Notes: a model not told the origin generated them from the letters alone. 64,000 nt of DNA from Exophiala sp. HKRS030 (GCA_023897205.1 JAHWDD010000002.1:5890001-5954000); one strand, 5' to 3'. Counted from the stretch's first letter, positions 20,108 to 32,392 are shown. A program made the numbers and translations.

Positions 20108-21745
20108 ATGTCCCTTCACATTATGAGTGACTTGCAGGCGCATGCCGCCGTGATCGCACTGTCAATACTGACACTTATCGTGTGGTTCACGGGCGTGTCG
20201 CTGCTGGTCAACTACCGGAAATGCCCCCAGATCAAAGGCCCGTGGTTGGCATGCGTTTCCGAACTCTGGCTGTTTCGATCCACCACGGCCGGACGCATGT
20301 ACGAGGACTGTTCATCGGTACTGGATCAATATGGTAGATCTCCTCCCCTCAGTTCCTCTTCGCGCTCGCCGGAGACAGGTTGACATTAGCTATCTAAGGA
20401 TCCCTCGCCCGCATCGCACCCAACAAGGTCGTCACTAACGACCCTGTAATCTGGGCCCACATGAGCGCGCCGCGGTCCAGGTTCACAAAAGGCACTTGGT
20501 ACGACCCTACGACGTTGGATCCGAATCAGAAGAACTCTCTGTCTCAGCGTGACGACAAGCTCCACAGTGTGCTCCGAGCGAAGATGACGAGGGGCGTAGG
20601 TACGCTGACCTCCCGGCCCAGGCAGTGAGACTAATCATGATAAGTACTCGGGCAAAGATATTCCGGCACTCGAGTCCAACATTGACGACCGGATCAACGA
20701 CATGGTAGTCCTCATCCGAAACGAGTCTGGCGCCGGCAAATCTGTCGACATGGCCAAGATCGCCCAGTTCTTCACGCTGGACGTGCTGACCCAGATCGCC
20801 TTTGAGGCGCCCTTCGGCTATCTCACCAAGAACGAGGATGTCTTCCGGTACATTGAAAAGGTGCAAGAGTTTCTACACATCCTCGAGCTGGCATCCAACA
20901 TTCCGGTCATCCATCAAATGCTGTCCAGCAGGATCATGCTGCGACTGTTTGGTCCGAAACCCACAGATAAGCTGGGCATGGGCGCCATGCTGGGAGTTGC
21001 GCGGCGTGTTGTCAATGAGCGCTATGCTCGCGATGCCAAGGTGAAAGACGACATGCTCGGCTCGTTCAAAAGGCACGGTCTCAGTAAAGACGAGGCCGAA
21101 AACGAGGCTGTCCTACAGTTGTTAGGCGGCTCGGATTCCACCGCCACGGCCATCCGAATGACGTTCCTCTTCATCCTCACCAACCCGGCCGTGCATGCGA
21201 AGTTGATGTCCGAATTGAGTGCCCACAAGGGCCAGATTTCATCTCCGGTGATACAGAGCGTCGAAGCTCGTAAGTTACCGTATCTACAGAGCTGCATCAA
21301 AGAAGGCCTCCGGGTGTTTCCGCCGCTGGCAGGCCTGCAGAGCAAGGTCTCTCCTCCTGGCGGCGAGACGGTGAATGGGTATTTTATCCCAGGCAATATC
21401 GAGGTTGGCTGGAATCCCATGTCTATGCAGCGCCGGCGTGAGATTTACGGTGAGGATGCCGAGATGTTCCGACCTGATCGCTGGATCGAAGCTGCGGCTC
21501 TGGGTGACGACGGTGCCAAACTCGGCTTGATGGAAAAGACGCTCGCCCTCGTCTTCGGACATGGAAAATACGGGTGCCTAGGCAAGACTATCGCCCTGAT
21601 GGAGTTGGACAAGATCTTTGTGGCGCTGTTTGAAAACTTCGACTTTGCCCTCGTCGACGTCGTCCGGCCGGTGCGCACGTTCTGTCACGGCGCCCACCTC
21701 CAGTCGGACATGTGGGTACGCGCGTCGGAGAGAAACATCAGCTAA
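20108..21745 (+). CDS. Cytochrome P450 monooxygenase (pisatin-demethylase-like), three exons
   Basis: Membrane-anchored fungal P450. Exons 20108-20333, 20399-20595 and 20645-21745, introns of 65 and 49 nt, give 507 residues. An N-terminal anchor helix (VIALSILTLIVWFTGVSLLV) precedes a Pro-containing linker. The I-helix motif is LLGGSDSTATAIR, the K-helix ExxR is KEGLR, the PERF-type motif is FRPDRW, and the heme loop is FGHGKYGCLG with the cysteine ligand near residue 452. All catalytic hallmarks are intact. Overall pattern (GSLARIAPNKV, MTRGYSGKDIPALE) resembles the pisatin demethylase/benzoate-hydroxylase-like clade. Substrate cannot be inferred. The upstream methyltransferase is divergent and may act on the same molecule; no polyketide or peptide synthase is in the window. 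Confidence 0.9.
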
Positions 21746-23170
21746 AAAGGTCATTCTCTGGACATCCGTCAGAATTCCTTCGACCACGTATGCCCCAAAT
21801 CAGGTCGATTACGTAAGATTCGGTGCAACGGCGTAAATATCACGCAATCACATGTACCATTCTAGCCATGTTGGTGAGAATTGAGCTTTAGAATATCTAC
21901 CAGACGGCCTGATCTCATTTTTTCATGATTTGAAACAGCCTTAATGTCTGCGATCACGCCACCGTATGCCTCCTGGGTACATCGAGGAACTCAAAGGAAG
22001 CATGACTATCAGTGGCAAACAACGGCGTTGGCACTCTACTACAGATAAAGAAAAGCCATTTGCCGTAATGGCCTTACCAGCTACGGTACCCAGGACTGTG
22101 CTAATAGTGATACAAATGAATTCCATATCGAACAAACAGCTGATATACAGTCTGCTTCTAAGCTATCTGAGCATGACGACCACAATACTGAATGCCTTGG
22201 TCCTGGGGCATCTTCTCCGGCTGGAACACCCGTAGTACTCGTCCCAGAAATAGTCTCAACGTCCATAGCCGATACATTACTGCGTTTCGAGGCGGAGACG
22301 GATCGGCCCGCGCACGTACTTCTACGGAGTAGATGTTAGAGCCTAGATTCTTGAATGGACTAACCTAGAAATGGTAAGAGAGTGGCTTAAAATCGTGCGA
22401 GTTCATAATAAACCCCGGACAGATCATCGCCACCTAGTTTTGGAGGCGCCACGGTCAAGTTTTTATAGTCGAAAGCACCCATCGTTTCTAAAGAGCTGGA
22501 CATTACCAGAGGGGCACAGTTTCCAGTCCCTATCATTTACCTAGTCACACAAGCATGCGGGAAAAAGGCGCAAGCGGGTCGGCTTCGGAACGAGCAACGA
22601 GCAACGAGGGACCAGGCTTGGCATTGGGGGAAGGCACCCAACAAAAGCGGCGGCACTGGACGCCAGATCCGGCGTGCGTGGAACTCTAAAGTGCTTGGCA
22701 AGTACAGGGGATCATAACAATCGGCCTAGTCTACTGCGGAGTATTACGAACACGTCCTCGAGATTCTCGTTCATCATCACGCTTGTTCATGACAGAGTAC
22801 AGAAGTCCAAGGCACTACACTAGGTCACACTTGCCTTGCGACAGAAACCGAGACCCATGTCGATGACAAGGTATTACTGCTTGAATCACTGCATTTCATG
22901 CGTCTCTCGGTTGAGGTGCACCATCAATGTGGTCCGCCCAAAACAATCGCAACGAGAATTCTCAAACAAGCCGATGAAGATTTACTACTTGGGAAATTGG
23001 CATCCTTGGATATATCGCTACGTGTGCTGATTAAGGCAATCAAGCACTCTCTAAGTCTAACGCCGTCGCTATGCAAATGCTCTCAGTCTTGATATAATAT
23101 ATTTCCATAACAATTTTCCCCGGGCCCGCACGGGTCTTGCAATTCACGTTATGTCAAGGCCCTGGGAAGC
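21746..23170. other. Intergenic, no gene seen
   Basis: Only short frames. It holds the 3' ends of the P450 and the HMG-box gene, which converge here, and some Ala/Arg-poor AT stretches. Nothing further recognised. Confidence 0.5.
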
Positions 23171-24718
23171 TCAATCCAGCTTCTGGAACTCTGACTCAAA
23201 GTCAAGTCCTAGGTTTCCTGCATCCCCCCACACATCGTGCTCGTCAGTCAGCGTGGCGAGTCCAGGATGGATCGCCTCTGGGTCATATCCGACTTCCATC
23301 TCATTGACTGTTTCATATGACATGGCTGCTGGAGGTTCTTCGTGGTGCTCAGCCTCACCATAGAATATGGTGTTGTAGCCTGGATCAACTTGACCCAGTC
23401 GAGGATCGATCATGTTGCCCCCGAGAATCATCTGACTTTGTTGCTGGGGGGAAGGATTCGAGGTCAGCAATTCATGATGAGCTACATGAGACATGCCGAC
23501 GATGCCCATGCCATTTTGATACGCCCCATATGGATCATCCGGCCCGTCGTATCTGACTTCTGGCATCTGTTCAGCGTAGTAGCTGACCGGTGGTCCTGGT
23601 TGGTAGTACTGACTAACCATACCATCGTGGCTTACCATGACCGGTGGAGAGCCGTACGGGTTACCGATTTCATAACCTGACAGTTGCAGAGAAGGCATGC
23701 TTTGGTATTGCACTCGCCGAGGATCAAATGGACTTGAAGTTGGACTTCTGGTGCCAGCATATCTTGGAGTACGATTGCGCTTCCCGCCAGCTGTGGAGCC
23801 TTCCCAATCAGGGTCACTGTCGCTCGGGTCGTCATCCAGCCTGGCTCTCTTAGCCTTGTTGGGTGCAAACTTATAGTTGGGATGAGCGCCAGCGTGGTTA
23901 TCCCTCTCCAGGATAGCGTACTGCTCATACTGATCTCTGATTTCGCGAGGCTCCAATGGCCAGCTTGCCCCGGTCACCTGTGACACGACTTGATGATTGT
24001 TCTCCTTGCAAAACTGCTTAGCCCTTTCCGCATATGCGGATCGATAAAGCATGAACGAGTTCATTGGACGCGGAACATGACCTTTGTTGGTATCAACTTC
24101 TGCCAGGCGTTGTTCGACGGATCGGGTGACGTGCGCTCTCATATCTTTGATTGGTGTCTTGTAGTCTTTGGTGAGCACGCTGAGTGGTTGGTCAATGACG
24201 GGCCCGCCTTTCCTGCCATTCTTTTTTTGATTTCTTCTGTTTCGAACCCGCGGTGACTGAGAGGGGCGCGATTCTGAACCCGTGGCAGGACTTGCGGATC
24301 CAAATGCTCGACCACTACGAGTTTGTATACCTGGTTCGTGGACTGATTCTGGGGAACCATACGCGGGATGTGAGGTAATCATGGTCTGCGATGGTCAGTG
24401 GGTTCGATCACTAAACTAGATCTTCAAGTACCTGTTGCGGCGTATAGTACACCTGAGATGGAGCTGTATGATACATCGACGGGTCGCCATATGGATCCTA
24501 TACTGGTAAGCAAAGCAACAGAAGTGCTTGTTTCATGCAAGACTTACATATGGTGCACCAAGGCCAAGCTCTGGTACAAGTTGCCTTACCGGCATGGGCG
24601 GTGTGAAAGGTTCTGGCTTTACTGTAGAAATTGGTAAGTTGCTGATGTCGTCGCCCAAATCGTAATGTTCTCCATTCGATCTTGGTGGGGAAAGAGTTTG
24701 GCCAGCTGCCGAATGCAT
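23171..24718 (-). CDS. HMG-box transcription factor (MATA_HMG type), three exons
   Basis: DNA-binding regulator with a single HMG box of the fungal MATA/Ste11 type. The box runs about residues 180-255, from VPRPMNSFMLYRSAYAERAK through NNHQVVSQVTGASWPLEP to the basic end FAPNKAKRAR. Exons: 24718-24548 (MHSAAGQTLSPPRSNG...), 24497-24432 and 24385-23171, with introns of 50 and 46 nt, giving 483 residues. Flanks are disordered: a Pro/Tyr/Gln-rich C-terminal half (YGAYQNGMGIVGM, SPQQQSQMILGG) and an acidic C-terminus suggest an activation region. The protein is much longer than the mating-type MAT1-2 product and lacks the usual MAT neighbours (APN2, SLA2), so I read it as a non-MAT HMG regulator, perhaps of sexual development. 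Confidence 0.85.
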
Positions 24719-27700
24719 GGCCACCGTGTGTGCGTTACTGTCGAGGCCCGGTAGAGTTGTATGACTTTGCCACTAATACTTTCTAGGAGCTTTAGTTGGG
24801 GAGAACGAATAGCTCATATACCCGTTACACCATCGATGTACTCTGGAATGCTGCTAAATAAATGGATCGAGGCGTCTGTTATCGGAACACCAGCCTGTGA
24901 AATTATTGTGCGAACAAGAAGGTATACTGATAACTGGAGATCCTGCGTGTGAATTTTATCCAGCAATGTTCCGTGAGAAGGACCTTTGCACAATGAGCAG
25001 AGTTATTCCCGGGAGTGGTTCTTTGAAGAGGATAAACAATTGCTACACTCTTTTGTGATGCGTATAGAGTTTGTCGCGGATAGGTGAATGGTGCCCAAAG
25101 TCTGGGTTTTGTGGAGGCTGGCTTGTTCCTGGATTGCGACCTGGCGATGAAGAATCCCCTGAGAGATTGTATCGGGATACTGCAGGTTCACAAGGCTCTG
25201 GATTTGCGGTGAAGAGGCTGTACGTCTGTTCTGGCGGGCTTGATGGTATCGAAGTGGTGAGTCTTTGTCTCAAACCTCAGAGTGGTTGAGGTAGCAATCT
25301 CAAATCTGAAACTCGCGACAACAGGTGTGGCAAGCTTTGTCGATACAAGAAGAGGAAAGAAGAAAGGAAAGAACATGACAAGAAGCCATTTGAACTACGA
25401 AGGATTGCTTTGACTTTGCTGCTTTCGCTCATGCTGGAAACGTCGATGAGAAATGGTCGTCCGCATTCAGCCAACCTTGGTCAACTTGCATCTTTCTGGA
25501 TTTGGCCTTTTTGTTCCAACAAGATGAAAGCGATATGCATGTTGAGCAATGTTTTAAGATCTGCCCCAGTGCAAGGAGGATGACTAGCAGGGACTAATGC
25601 AAGCCAGAAGTATACCCCCGGATGAAGAAGATGGAGTCGCCAGAGATCACCTTCTGGGATACGTGAAACTCGTCAGAATGCCTTCCTAAATCCTGGTTTA
25701 TTTGGCATGGCGTTCGCACTCCACTTTCAGGTGTGTGCTCGCCTACTTGCTGCTCATGGCGGCTCTTCAGACGCTGGGACAAATAAGATCTCTATTTGAC
25801 CATCGGTGAGTCGCATCCTCCGGTTGACCATCGCGAATCCCAAAGTCAACTTGGAGACTGACCACACTTGAGTGTCCTTATCCTCGCTCGGACCACCGTC
25901 AACATTCTTTGTAACCATTAGCAGCCGCTAGCATCCGTGCGGTACCTTCCGCCGCTTTTGACCTTTAGTGTAGCCCGTGAAGAAGATCGCAAGAGCCTGA
26001 AGTTCGGTCTGGACCACATTCTAACCCGACTGGGGCTTTAGACGGGGACGCATATTCTGGTAGGTCACTACCCAGAGCGTGTCCAACCTAACATCAATAT
26101 GACAGCGGATACAAACATGATCGCCACGGCCACGGTGACGGAAAGCTCCGACTATCCAAGCCATCCAAGGGGCCACGTCGGTGCAAATACGATACGGTGC
26201 AAGGTCCGCATGCGAAGAGAGTTCCGCATTCATCACTCGGAAAACTGCGCCTACCTATAATCCTCACCCCTCGGCTGATTGCCTTTTGCTCACGATCATT
26301 CTTAGGGCATTGCTCCGATGAGGCTGATGATCAAGGTTAAAGTGGCCTTTTACAGCCTTGACAGGAGACGTTTGATACGGTTGAAGCGTTTTCAAAGTAT
26401 ATCGGACCGCGGCTGCCTTCTGTCAAAAGTTTGAGCATTCGGAGCGGGCTTGGCGCACCCACAACGCTCCACCACACTCCACCACCTCGTTCAGCTTCAT
26501 GTTGACTGGCTTCTCATTTCCTGTGCCCTCATGTCTGTGTCACCGGGAATTACACTTGAACGACGATAAAAGGACATGAGCTAATCATCTTCAACATCCT
26601 CCTAGAAGGATGGTAGCTCGTCACAGTGTAAAGTCTTACTGAGGCATGAAACCTACGACCAAGACACGGTACGTTGATTAAATTACCCACCAGGACATAT
26701 TTCCAAAGACAGTATCAAACCAAGACAAGATAGGAGATCTGGCAATGCCGAGGTTTGGCGACCGTCAGATGAATCCAGATGCCTGCAAGAATCATGATTT
26801 CCAGATTGGCTACAGGTCGAATATTGACAACTGGACCGGAGTTACCGACGTTGAAAAGGGAACCAAACTTGTACCTGTGCAAGACACGACTTGGTTGGCG
26901 GAAAGCATATATGGCCCACAAATCTCAATCACCTTGGTGGTTTACTCCTTGACGAGATCTGTGGGTTCTTACCAGGCCAGTTGCCTCCCGCAGACGAGAT
27001 CCCTGTTCTTTTGTGTAACATCCAAGGCCCACCTTCTCACACAGCCTTTTCAAGCAAACTCTATTCCGTCTTCGCCAGTGTACAGTTGTTCTTCCAGTAA
27101 GACTTCTACTCAGAAAATCTGCGACTGGTTCTATCAGCCCCGGTGTGTGGCGTTGGCGAAATGCATCTCCTTCATTAACCCTCTTGGTCGCCCAGCTCGA
27201 AGTCTGCTGAGACCTCTTCTACCACTCTGTCGGGTTGAATTCTGAAACAGTTTTTACTCTGCCCAAGATACCAACCTGAATTAGAGTGCATCTTGAGCCG
27301 GAACTCGCTATTCCGAGAGAAAGACCAGCTACGCGGTCTCCGTATCCAATCTCCATAAAGCACACCTCAAGTTGATGCAAGGCTTGCGATCGTCAACGAT
27401 GACTCGCATTAGTCACTGATCTTGTGACTTTGCAAACACAATCTCATGGACATGTCTCCCTGCGAAGTTCCAATGAGAGCGTGACCAGGTTGTATCAACG
27501 AGATGACTGTTGTTGTATATCGAACCAGGATATACTGACAAATAGTTCGCACAAAGCATGTGCCTTTTCCCTGCCCTTGCTTGCAACGCTGCAGCACCAG
27601 TGGGGTCCCTGGCTCTCCTCGCTCAAACCTTGTTCCCCATCCTCGCTACCTGGTAAACACTCAATCCAGCACCGATGCCCGAAAAGGCAACGTATAAACG

Positions 27701-27976
27701 TCTGCATCGCGAATCTTGTTGCTACTCGCTCCACAAATCAATGCTTCAGAAGCACACCAGCCAGCAAATCACCACTCGATCAGCCTCGAAGCCAACATCA
27801 CTGCTCAGCCTCGGGCCCGGGATTCGCGACAAGGCTTTCACCCCACATACACGAAATACCCACGAGCAGCGTAGATACGAGGGTCCGAGAGACTCTGTTT
27901 CGGCCGTCCCCTCCGTTGCTCAAGCTATACGGTATCCTCCATTTCCTCTTCTACCTGCACCTCAGGTCAGCTCGGC

Positions 27977-27996
27977 GAGGTGAGGTGAGGTGAGGT
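27977..27996. repeat. (GAGGT)x4 tandem repeat
   Basis: Four perfect pentamer copies read directly, in non-coding DNA. Confidence 0.95.
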
Positions 27997-28225
27997 GACA
28001 GGGCGCGCCACAACCGCTGATCGTCCTACCTACGGATTTGTCAACTGTCACACCCACGTCTCCCTCTCCCTCTCCCCCAAGCGCTAAACTCACAGGGAAT
28101 TCTCCGCACTATCAAGCAGCCACACCTGTCATCCGCAGATTGTGGGGGTTTGACGAGCACGAGCGTTGTGGTGAGCCAATACTGCCTCCTGGTCACTGGC
28201 CGTGTTTCGATGGAATGATGGTCCT

Positions 28226-28250
28226 GCTATGCTATGCTATGCTATGCTAT
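28226..28250. repeat. (GCTAT)x5 tandem repeat
   Basis: Five perfect pentamer copies followed by a partial copy, in non-coding DNA. Confidence 0.95.
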
Positions 28251-28751
28251 GCTGGACTGGCCCGGCTCTCCGCGATGCTCGGACACGCCGTTGTCAGGTC
28301 TGGGGCCGCCTTTTCATAGTGGATGTATCCATTTGGGCGAATCAGCGTCTATCCAGTGGCTACGCCTCGAGCAGAGCAGAGCAGAAGATATGTGTATAGT
28401 TTTGCTTTGGCTTTGGATTCTGATGCACCATGTGGGCTGTATGTGTCGGCTTGTGTACCCCAGGTCAGATGTGTACGCTGCTGTCGTCCATAGCTAGGAC
28501 AACCGGGGGAGGCTCGTTGGCAGGGAATCTCTGTTGAACTTTGCTGCTAGTATTTCGTTGCGATATTGTTACATTTTGCAGGCTGTAATTAGTCTATGAA
28601 TATGGCACCTTCAGATGGCGACAGAGTTTGACACTGTAGTATCACGGATTAATCATGTGGCCATAATATCGACACTACGTTCTAGGCAGGTTGGAGTCCA
28701 TGCAAACAGTGACTTGACATCGATTTGAATTGATAGTATTATACTTGGGAA

Positions 28752-29816
28752 TCATGCCAGCCTGGCACGTTGCACGGCCGCATCCTTCCAGACAGAGAGA
28801 GCAATACCATCATCCCAATCGTTACAAAAGTGAGACACCGCAGCCGCCGTTGCACATCCAGTGAGCATAGCATTGGTGACTTGTGTCATGAATGTCGAAG
28901 AGTCACCGGCGGCAAATACACCTGGTACGTTGGTCGCGTTGAAGGGTGGCGTTGTTTTGATGGTCCGGCCTTGTGGTGAGGATGTGGTGTCAAGACCCAA
29001 ATGCTCGATGGTAGACTCTGCGATCTCATTGGGCTTGGTATTTGGTTTATGAAAGATCCATCCCAGATGGACTGATTCGCCGGTGTTGAAATGAAGATGG
29101 ACGCCTTCCTTTTCATCACGGACAAGCTTTGAGACAGGCCGTTCGTCCACTTTGATTCCCAACGCAGCCAACTTCTCTAGACCTTCGGCAATCTCTGAGG
29201 TATTTTCCGGATTGGCTGGGCCGTTGCTGAAAAATGTCACCATCGAGGGCCGGGGAGGTGAGGTAGGTGTTTTGTCTGTGCCAGGAGGGAAGGAGAGGAA
29301 ATGTGCCATAGATGCCATCTTGATCGACAAGGGGTTTGGAGCCGGATAACATAAAATACCCTTGAGCTGTTGGTAGCGCTCGTGACCGTCACAAAATAGG
29401 CATTGGTAGATATTGAAGGGCCAGTTTTCCGCATAGCCTGGTATTTCTGGGAAGACGTCTTTAGTGCCGGTAGCGATGATCAGGGTACGACCTTGCCACT
29501 GTTGCCCCTGCTGGTTCTCGAGAATGAATGTATCATGCCTGTCGTCTGAGGTCCTTTGTTTGGAGACTTTGGTTATCGTGCTCTCGATGAACTCAGCATG
29601 GCCGTACGCTTCGATCTCCGCACGCCCTGCGGAACGGATCTGTTCCGGTGACTTGCCGTCATGGCCTAGAATTGTATGAGCGGCGTGTACACCGGCATTG
29701 CGAAATGTTGAGTTTGAGAAGATGGCACATGTGCGATGAACACGGCCAAGTCCTAGTGCAGCAGAGAGGCCGGCTGGACCGGCACCAATGATCAGAGAAT
29801 CGTATAGTCTGGGCAT
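28752..29816 (-). CDS. Thioredoxin-reductase-like FAD disulfide oxidoreductase
   Basis: FAD-dependent pyridine nucleotide-disulfide oxidoreductase of the thioredoxin-reductase-like group that includes GliT-type dithiol oxidases. FAD motif SLIIGAGPAGLSAALGLG at residues 7-24; redox pair C139-L-F-C142 followed by DGHER; second FAD contact VPGVFAAGDSS; interface helix TNAMLTGCATAAAVSHF. The segment after CxxC where NADPH-binding reductases carry a GxGxSA motif reads GILCYPAPNPLSIKMASMAH, so NADPH binding is doubtful and oxygen or another acceptor may be used. 354 residues, single exon. GliT-like enzymes usually sit in epipolythiodioxopiperazine clusters; here no synthetase is near, so a stand-alone role in thiol metabolism or self-protection is equally likely. 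Confidence 0.85.
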   Translation of the reverse strand: MPRLYDSLIIGAGPAGLSAALGLGRVHRTCAIFSNSTFRNAGVHAAHTILGHDGKSPEQIRSAGRAEIEAYGHAEFIESTITKVSKQRTSDDRHDTFILENQQGQQWQGRTLIIATGTKDVFPEIPGYAENWPFNIYQCLFCDGHERYQQLKGILCYPAPNPLSIKMASMAHFLSFPPGTDKTPTSPPRPSMVTFFSNGPANPENTSEIAEGLEKLAALGIKVDERPVSKLVRDEKEGVHLHFNTGESVHLGWIFHKPNTKPNEIAESTIEHLGLDTTSSPQGRTIKTTPPFNATNVPGVFAAGDSSTFMTQVTNAMLTGCATAAAVSHFCNDWDDGIALSVWKDAAVQRARLA

Positions 29817-31132
29817 GATTGGTTGATTGAAGTCTTTTCAACGTAGCTGGGTAGATCACTGTTGGTGGGATTGTAAACGTTGATATGGATGTAATGAAAG
29901 AGAACGGCAGGAATGATAAGAGAGAGTCATCGAGCTTACTTATACATGAGATTTCCCACCAGGCTTACCGTGAAATGTCTCCGACGCAATGTCTCCGAGG
30001 TTGAGATGGACTCAGGAAAGCGATGGAAAGCCGCGGGGATAAATGGACTGAGATCTGTTATTGATAGCTCGACCTCCTGAGTACGTGCTCGTGACGTTGT
30101 CATAGTAGGCCGGTTTGTTCACCTCGGTGCTCAAAGAGCGTGGTTGTGAACTGCCCCATCGGCGTCTCAATCCCAAGCGAGAATCGACCAAAGATCTGTG
30201 CCGTGAACTGATCTAGGCCATTAGAGCTTCGGCGTGGCTCGCTATTCACATGATTCCCCATTTTTTGTTATCATGCGATGTTGCACGTAGGAAGCAGCAC
30301 ATGTCTAGGATGATATTAAGCCTATGCTAGGAAACATATCAGTATGAAGGTGTGGTGAAATCGCGTTATTGACGGAAGGCGGAGCTTGTATCCGAATCCA
30401 GAAAGAGCAGTGAAAGTCTGAAAGGGGCAGGCACAACCAATCAATCCATCAACCCTTGGTTCTCGTTTTCGCTCGGCAAGATTCGCTGCATCAACGCCTC
30501 GCGGCCTCAAGCACCAAGCCCAAGATCCAATCCAACACAACTCCAGCACCATTTGACGATCAGTCAGTGACCACCCCACACAACGAGCCAGTCCTCGTGA
30601 AGCTGTGACTCCAAACTTCTCAGCCTACAGCCGAACGAGCCAGTGGCTAGCTGTTCCTGTCCTGCTCAAACACCACCCTCCGTTGTGTCCGTTTTAGATC
30701 AGTTCCGCAAAGTGGCGTCGAGACTGGCACCAACTCAATTAGTGGCGCTTCTTCGGGTTGCGGCACGTCTCGTTCAGACTTCTTCCACGCAAGCAAACGC
30801 CAATAAATGATGAGTTTCCCGACTTCGTCACTGTAACCCACCATCTGCCAGAGAGGATTGACAACGCCGACAGATTGTCGACGACGATTCTTCTTGGCTC
30901 TAAATTCTTATTGTCTTGGACTCACTCGACTTGTGAAGCTCAGACTTTCCGCTGCATCTCCGTTGGACACATTTCCCCTCCTTAGCACTCATTCTACGGA
31001 ACCTCCTGCATCGACTTTGCAACAAGTACCATGCGTCAGCGCAGGGGACATTTCACAGCAACCGACAGAAATCTCTGTGCAATTATGTCTATAACTCATT
31101 GTCCGTAAAGCCACAGAACACTTCGACTGGAA
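29817..31132. promoter_or_regulatory. Divergent promoter region with long leader
   Basis: 1.3 kb between outward-reading genes. Short open frames in 30600-31100 precede the plus-strand gene and may be upstream frames in a long leader. No gene or repeat of note. Confidence 0.4.
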
Positions 31133-32392
31133 ATGACACCTCCTCCCTACGCAGCGGAACCAGGCCATTGGTTTCTTCGCGGCGTTCAGTCCGCCATCTT
31201 TTACTATGTTTCCTTCACGCCGTGCTTAGAATACCAACACAAACGAAAGAGACGGAAAGAAGCCGAGGCTCGAGCACAGGCACAGCAAGAGATTGTTACC
31301 AAACAGCCTGGACTCGTCAGACAACCAGGCCCTTTTCAGACGAATGAGACATGGGCAGAAGAGTTGATGCTTGGGCCTGGGCCACCCAAAGGATGGAAAG
31401 CCGACGGTCTACTCCAAAAGCTGAAGAAGAGTGAGACGAGCGAGTCTCAAGACGTGGCCGTGGTGCCGGCTTCGCCTGAGACAGCGCATCTGAATCTACA
31501 TGCCACTACGTCTTCTTCGGCAATATCTCCCATTTTGTCACGTCCATCCACTGCTCCGTCCTCGAGCGACAGTGAGAGTCATTCGGACAAAGGGCAGGGT
31601 GGAAGACCACTTGCAGCACCCAAGCGCCCTTCGATGGATAGGAGACTTTCGACGGCCATGGAGAACATCAAGGACTCATTGAAATCAACTCTGCATCCTG
31701 AAATGTGGAATTGGAAACGTTATGATCGCGAGGATGAGGTTTTGTGGGGTTTTAGTGAAAGAATGACGAGGATGTGGAATCGAGCGACAGCTGGGGTACA
31801 ACATGATGATACGAACGAGGGTCAGGCCCGCGAGGACTTTTTTCCCACCAGAAAACGTGCGGGTACGAACGAGAGCGACCGATATGATTATCGTCGAGCT
31901 AAAAATCCGGCATTGAACGAGCTTCATCCGCCACCGGTATCTCAATTGCCGACAACCAGAGATGAAGCAGCTTGGATGATGTTGCCCCCACCGAGTGCCG
32001 CGGTGATGGCAGGAAAAAAGAGACCAGGAGCAGAACTCGAGATGCGGTGGCCACTCGCCATTATCGGGCGACCGCTGAAAGCCAATGAGCCAACCCGTCG
32101 ACCACTGGCCCACACACTTTCTCGTGACAATATCGACTGCGACGGGGAAGATTACGCAGGCGAAGGAGACGAGAGTGAGGAGGAATCCGAGGTTTCGGAG
32201 CAAGAGGCGGATGGAATATCGGACCAAGTGCGAGAGCGGCCCCAATCAGTGCGAGTCAAACACCTATCTGACCCGATCGTGAGGTCGCGGCTGAGACCCG
32301 GCAACGCAGTAACTGCGGACGATTTGTCCTTGCTCAAAAGGCGGGGGTCATGGCAATTTCACTATATTATTTCTTCGGACGAGTCCACTTGA
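31133..32392 (+). CDS. Conserved Pezizomycotina protein of unknown function
   Basis: Single-exon 419-residue protein. The N-terminus, PPPYAAEPGHWFLRGVQSAI then FYYVSFTPCLEYQHKRKRRK, has an aromatic-rich, Cys-containing segment before a basic stretch. I recall the same PGHW-x-L-R-x-x-Q-S pattern at the start of an Aspergillus-type conserved protein. A FQTNETWAEELMLGPGPPKG motif follows. The middle is disordered with Ser/Thr-rich stretches, and a short folded-looking element reads MWNWKRYDREDEVLWGFSERM. The C-terminal part has WPLAIIGRPL and an acidic cluster, ending SWQFHYIISS. No catalytic motif is visible. The aromatic N-terminus may associate with membranes; this is inference. Confidence 0.75.
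   Translation: MTPPPYAAEPGHWFLRGVQSAIFYYVSFTPCLEYQHKRKRRKEAEARAQAQQEIVTKQPGLVRQPGPFQTNETWAEELMLGPGPPKGWKADGLLQKLKKSETSESQDVAVVPASPETAHLNLHATTSSSAISPILSRPSTAPSSSDSESHSDKGQGGRPLAAPKRPSMDRRLSTAMENIKDSLKSTLHPEMWNWKRYDREDEVLWGFSERMTRMWNRATAGVQHDDTNEGQAREDFFPTRKRAGTNESDRYDYRRAKNPALNELHPPPVSQLPTTRDEAAWMMLPPPSAAVMAGKKRPGAELEMRWPLAIIGRPLKANEPTRRPLAHTLSRDNIDCDGEDYAGEGDESEEESEVSEQEADGISDQVRERPQSVRVKHLSDPIVRSRLRPGNAVTADDLSLLKRRGSWQFHYIISSDEST

Larger units (their letters stand above)
24719..28751. other. 4 kb upstream of the HMG factor, no convincing gene
   Basis: Frames of 166 codons (26745-27245) and 189 codons (27424-27993) exist, but are rich in Ser, Cys and Arg and look like random open frames. Long upstream regions with leader introns and short upstream frames are usual for fungal developmental regulators, so much of this may be the promoter and 5' UTR of the HMG gene. 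Two tandem arrays lie inside. Confidence 0.45.

Noticed and set aside
18413..21745. Full secondary-metabolite gene cluster
   Set aside because: Only a methyltransferase and a P450 are present; no backbone synthase, transporter or cluster regulator in reach.
23171..24718. HMG-box gene as the mating-type locus
   Set aside because: The protein is too long and the expected MAT neighbours are absent.
27424..27993. 189-codon plus-strand frame
   Set aside because: Ser/Cys/Arg-rich without motif, overlapped by another frame of similar quality; treated as chance.
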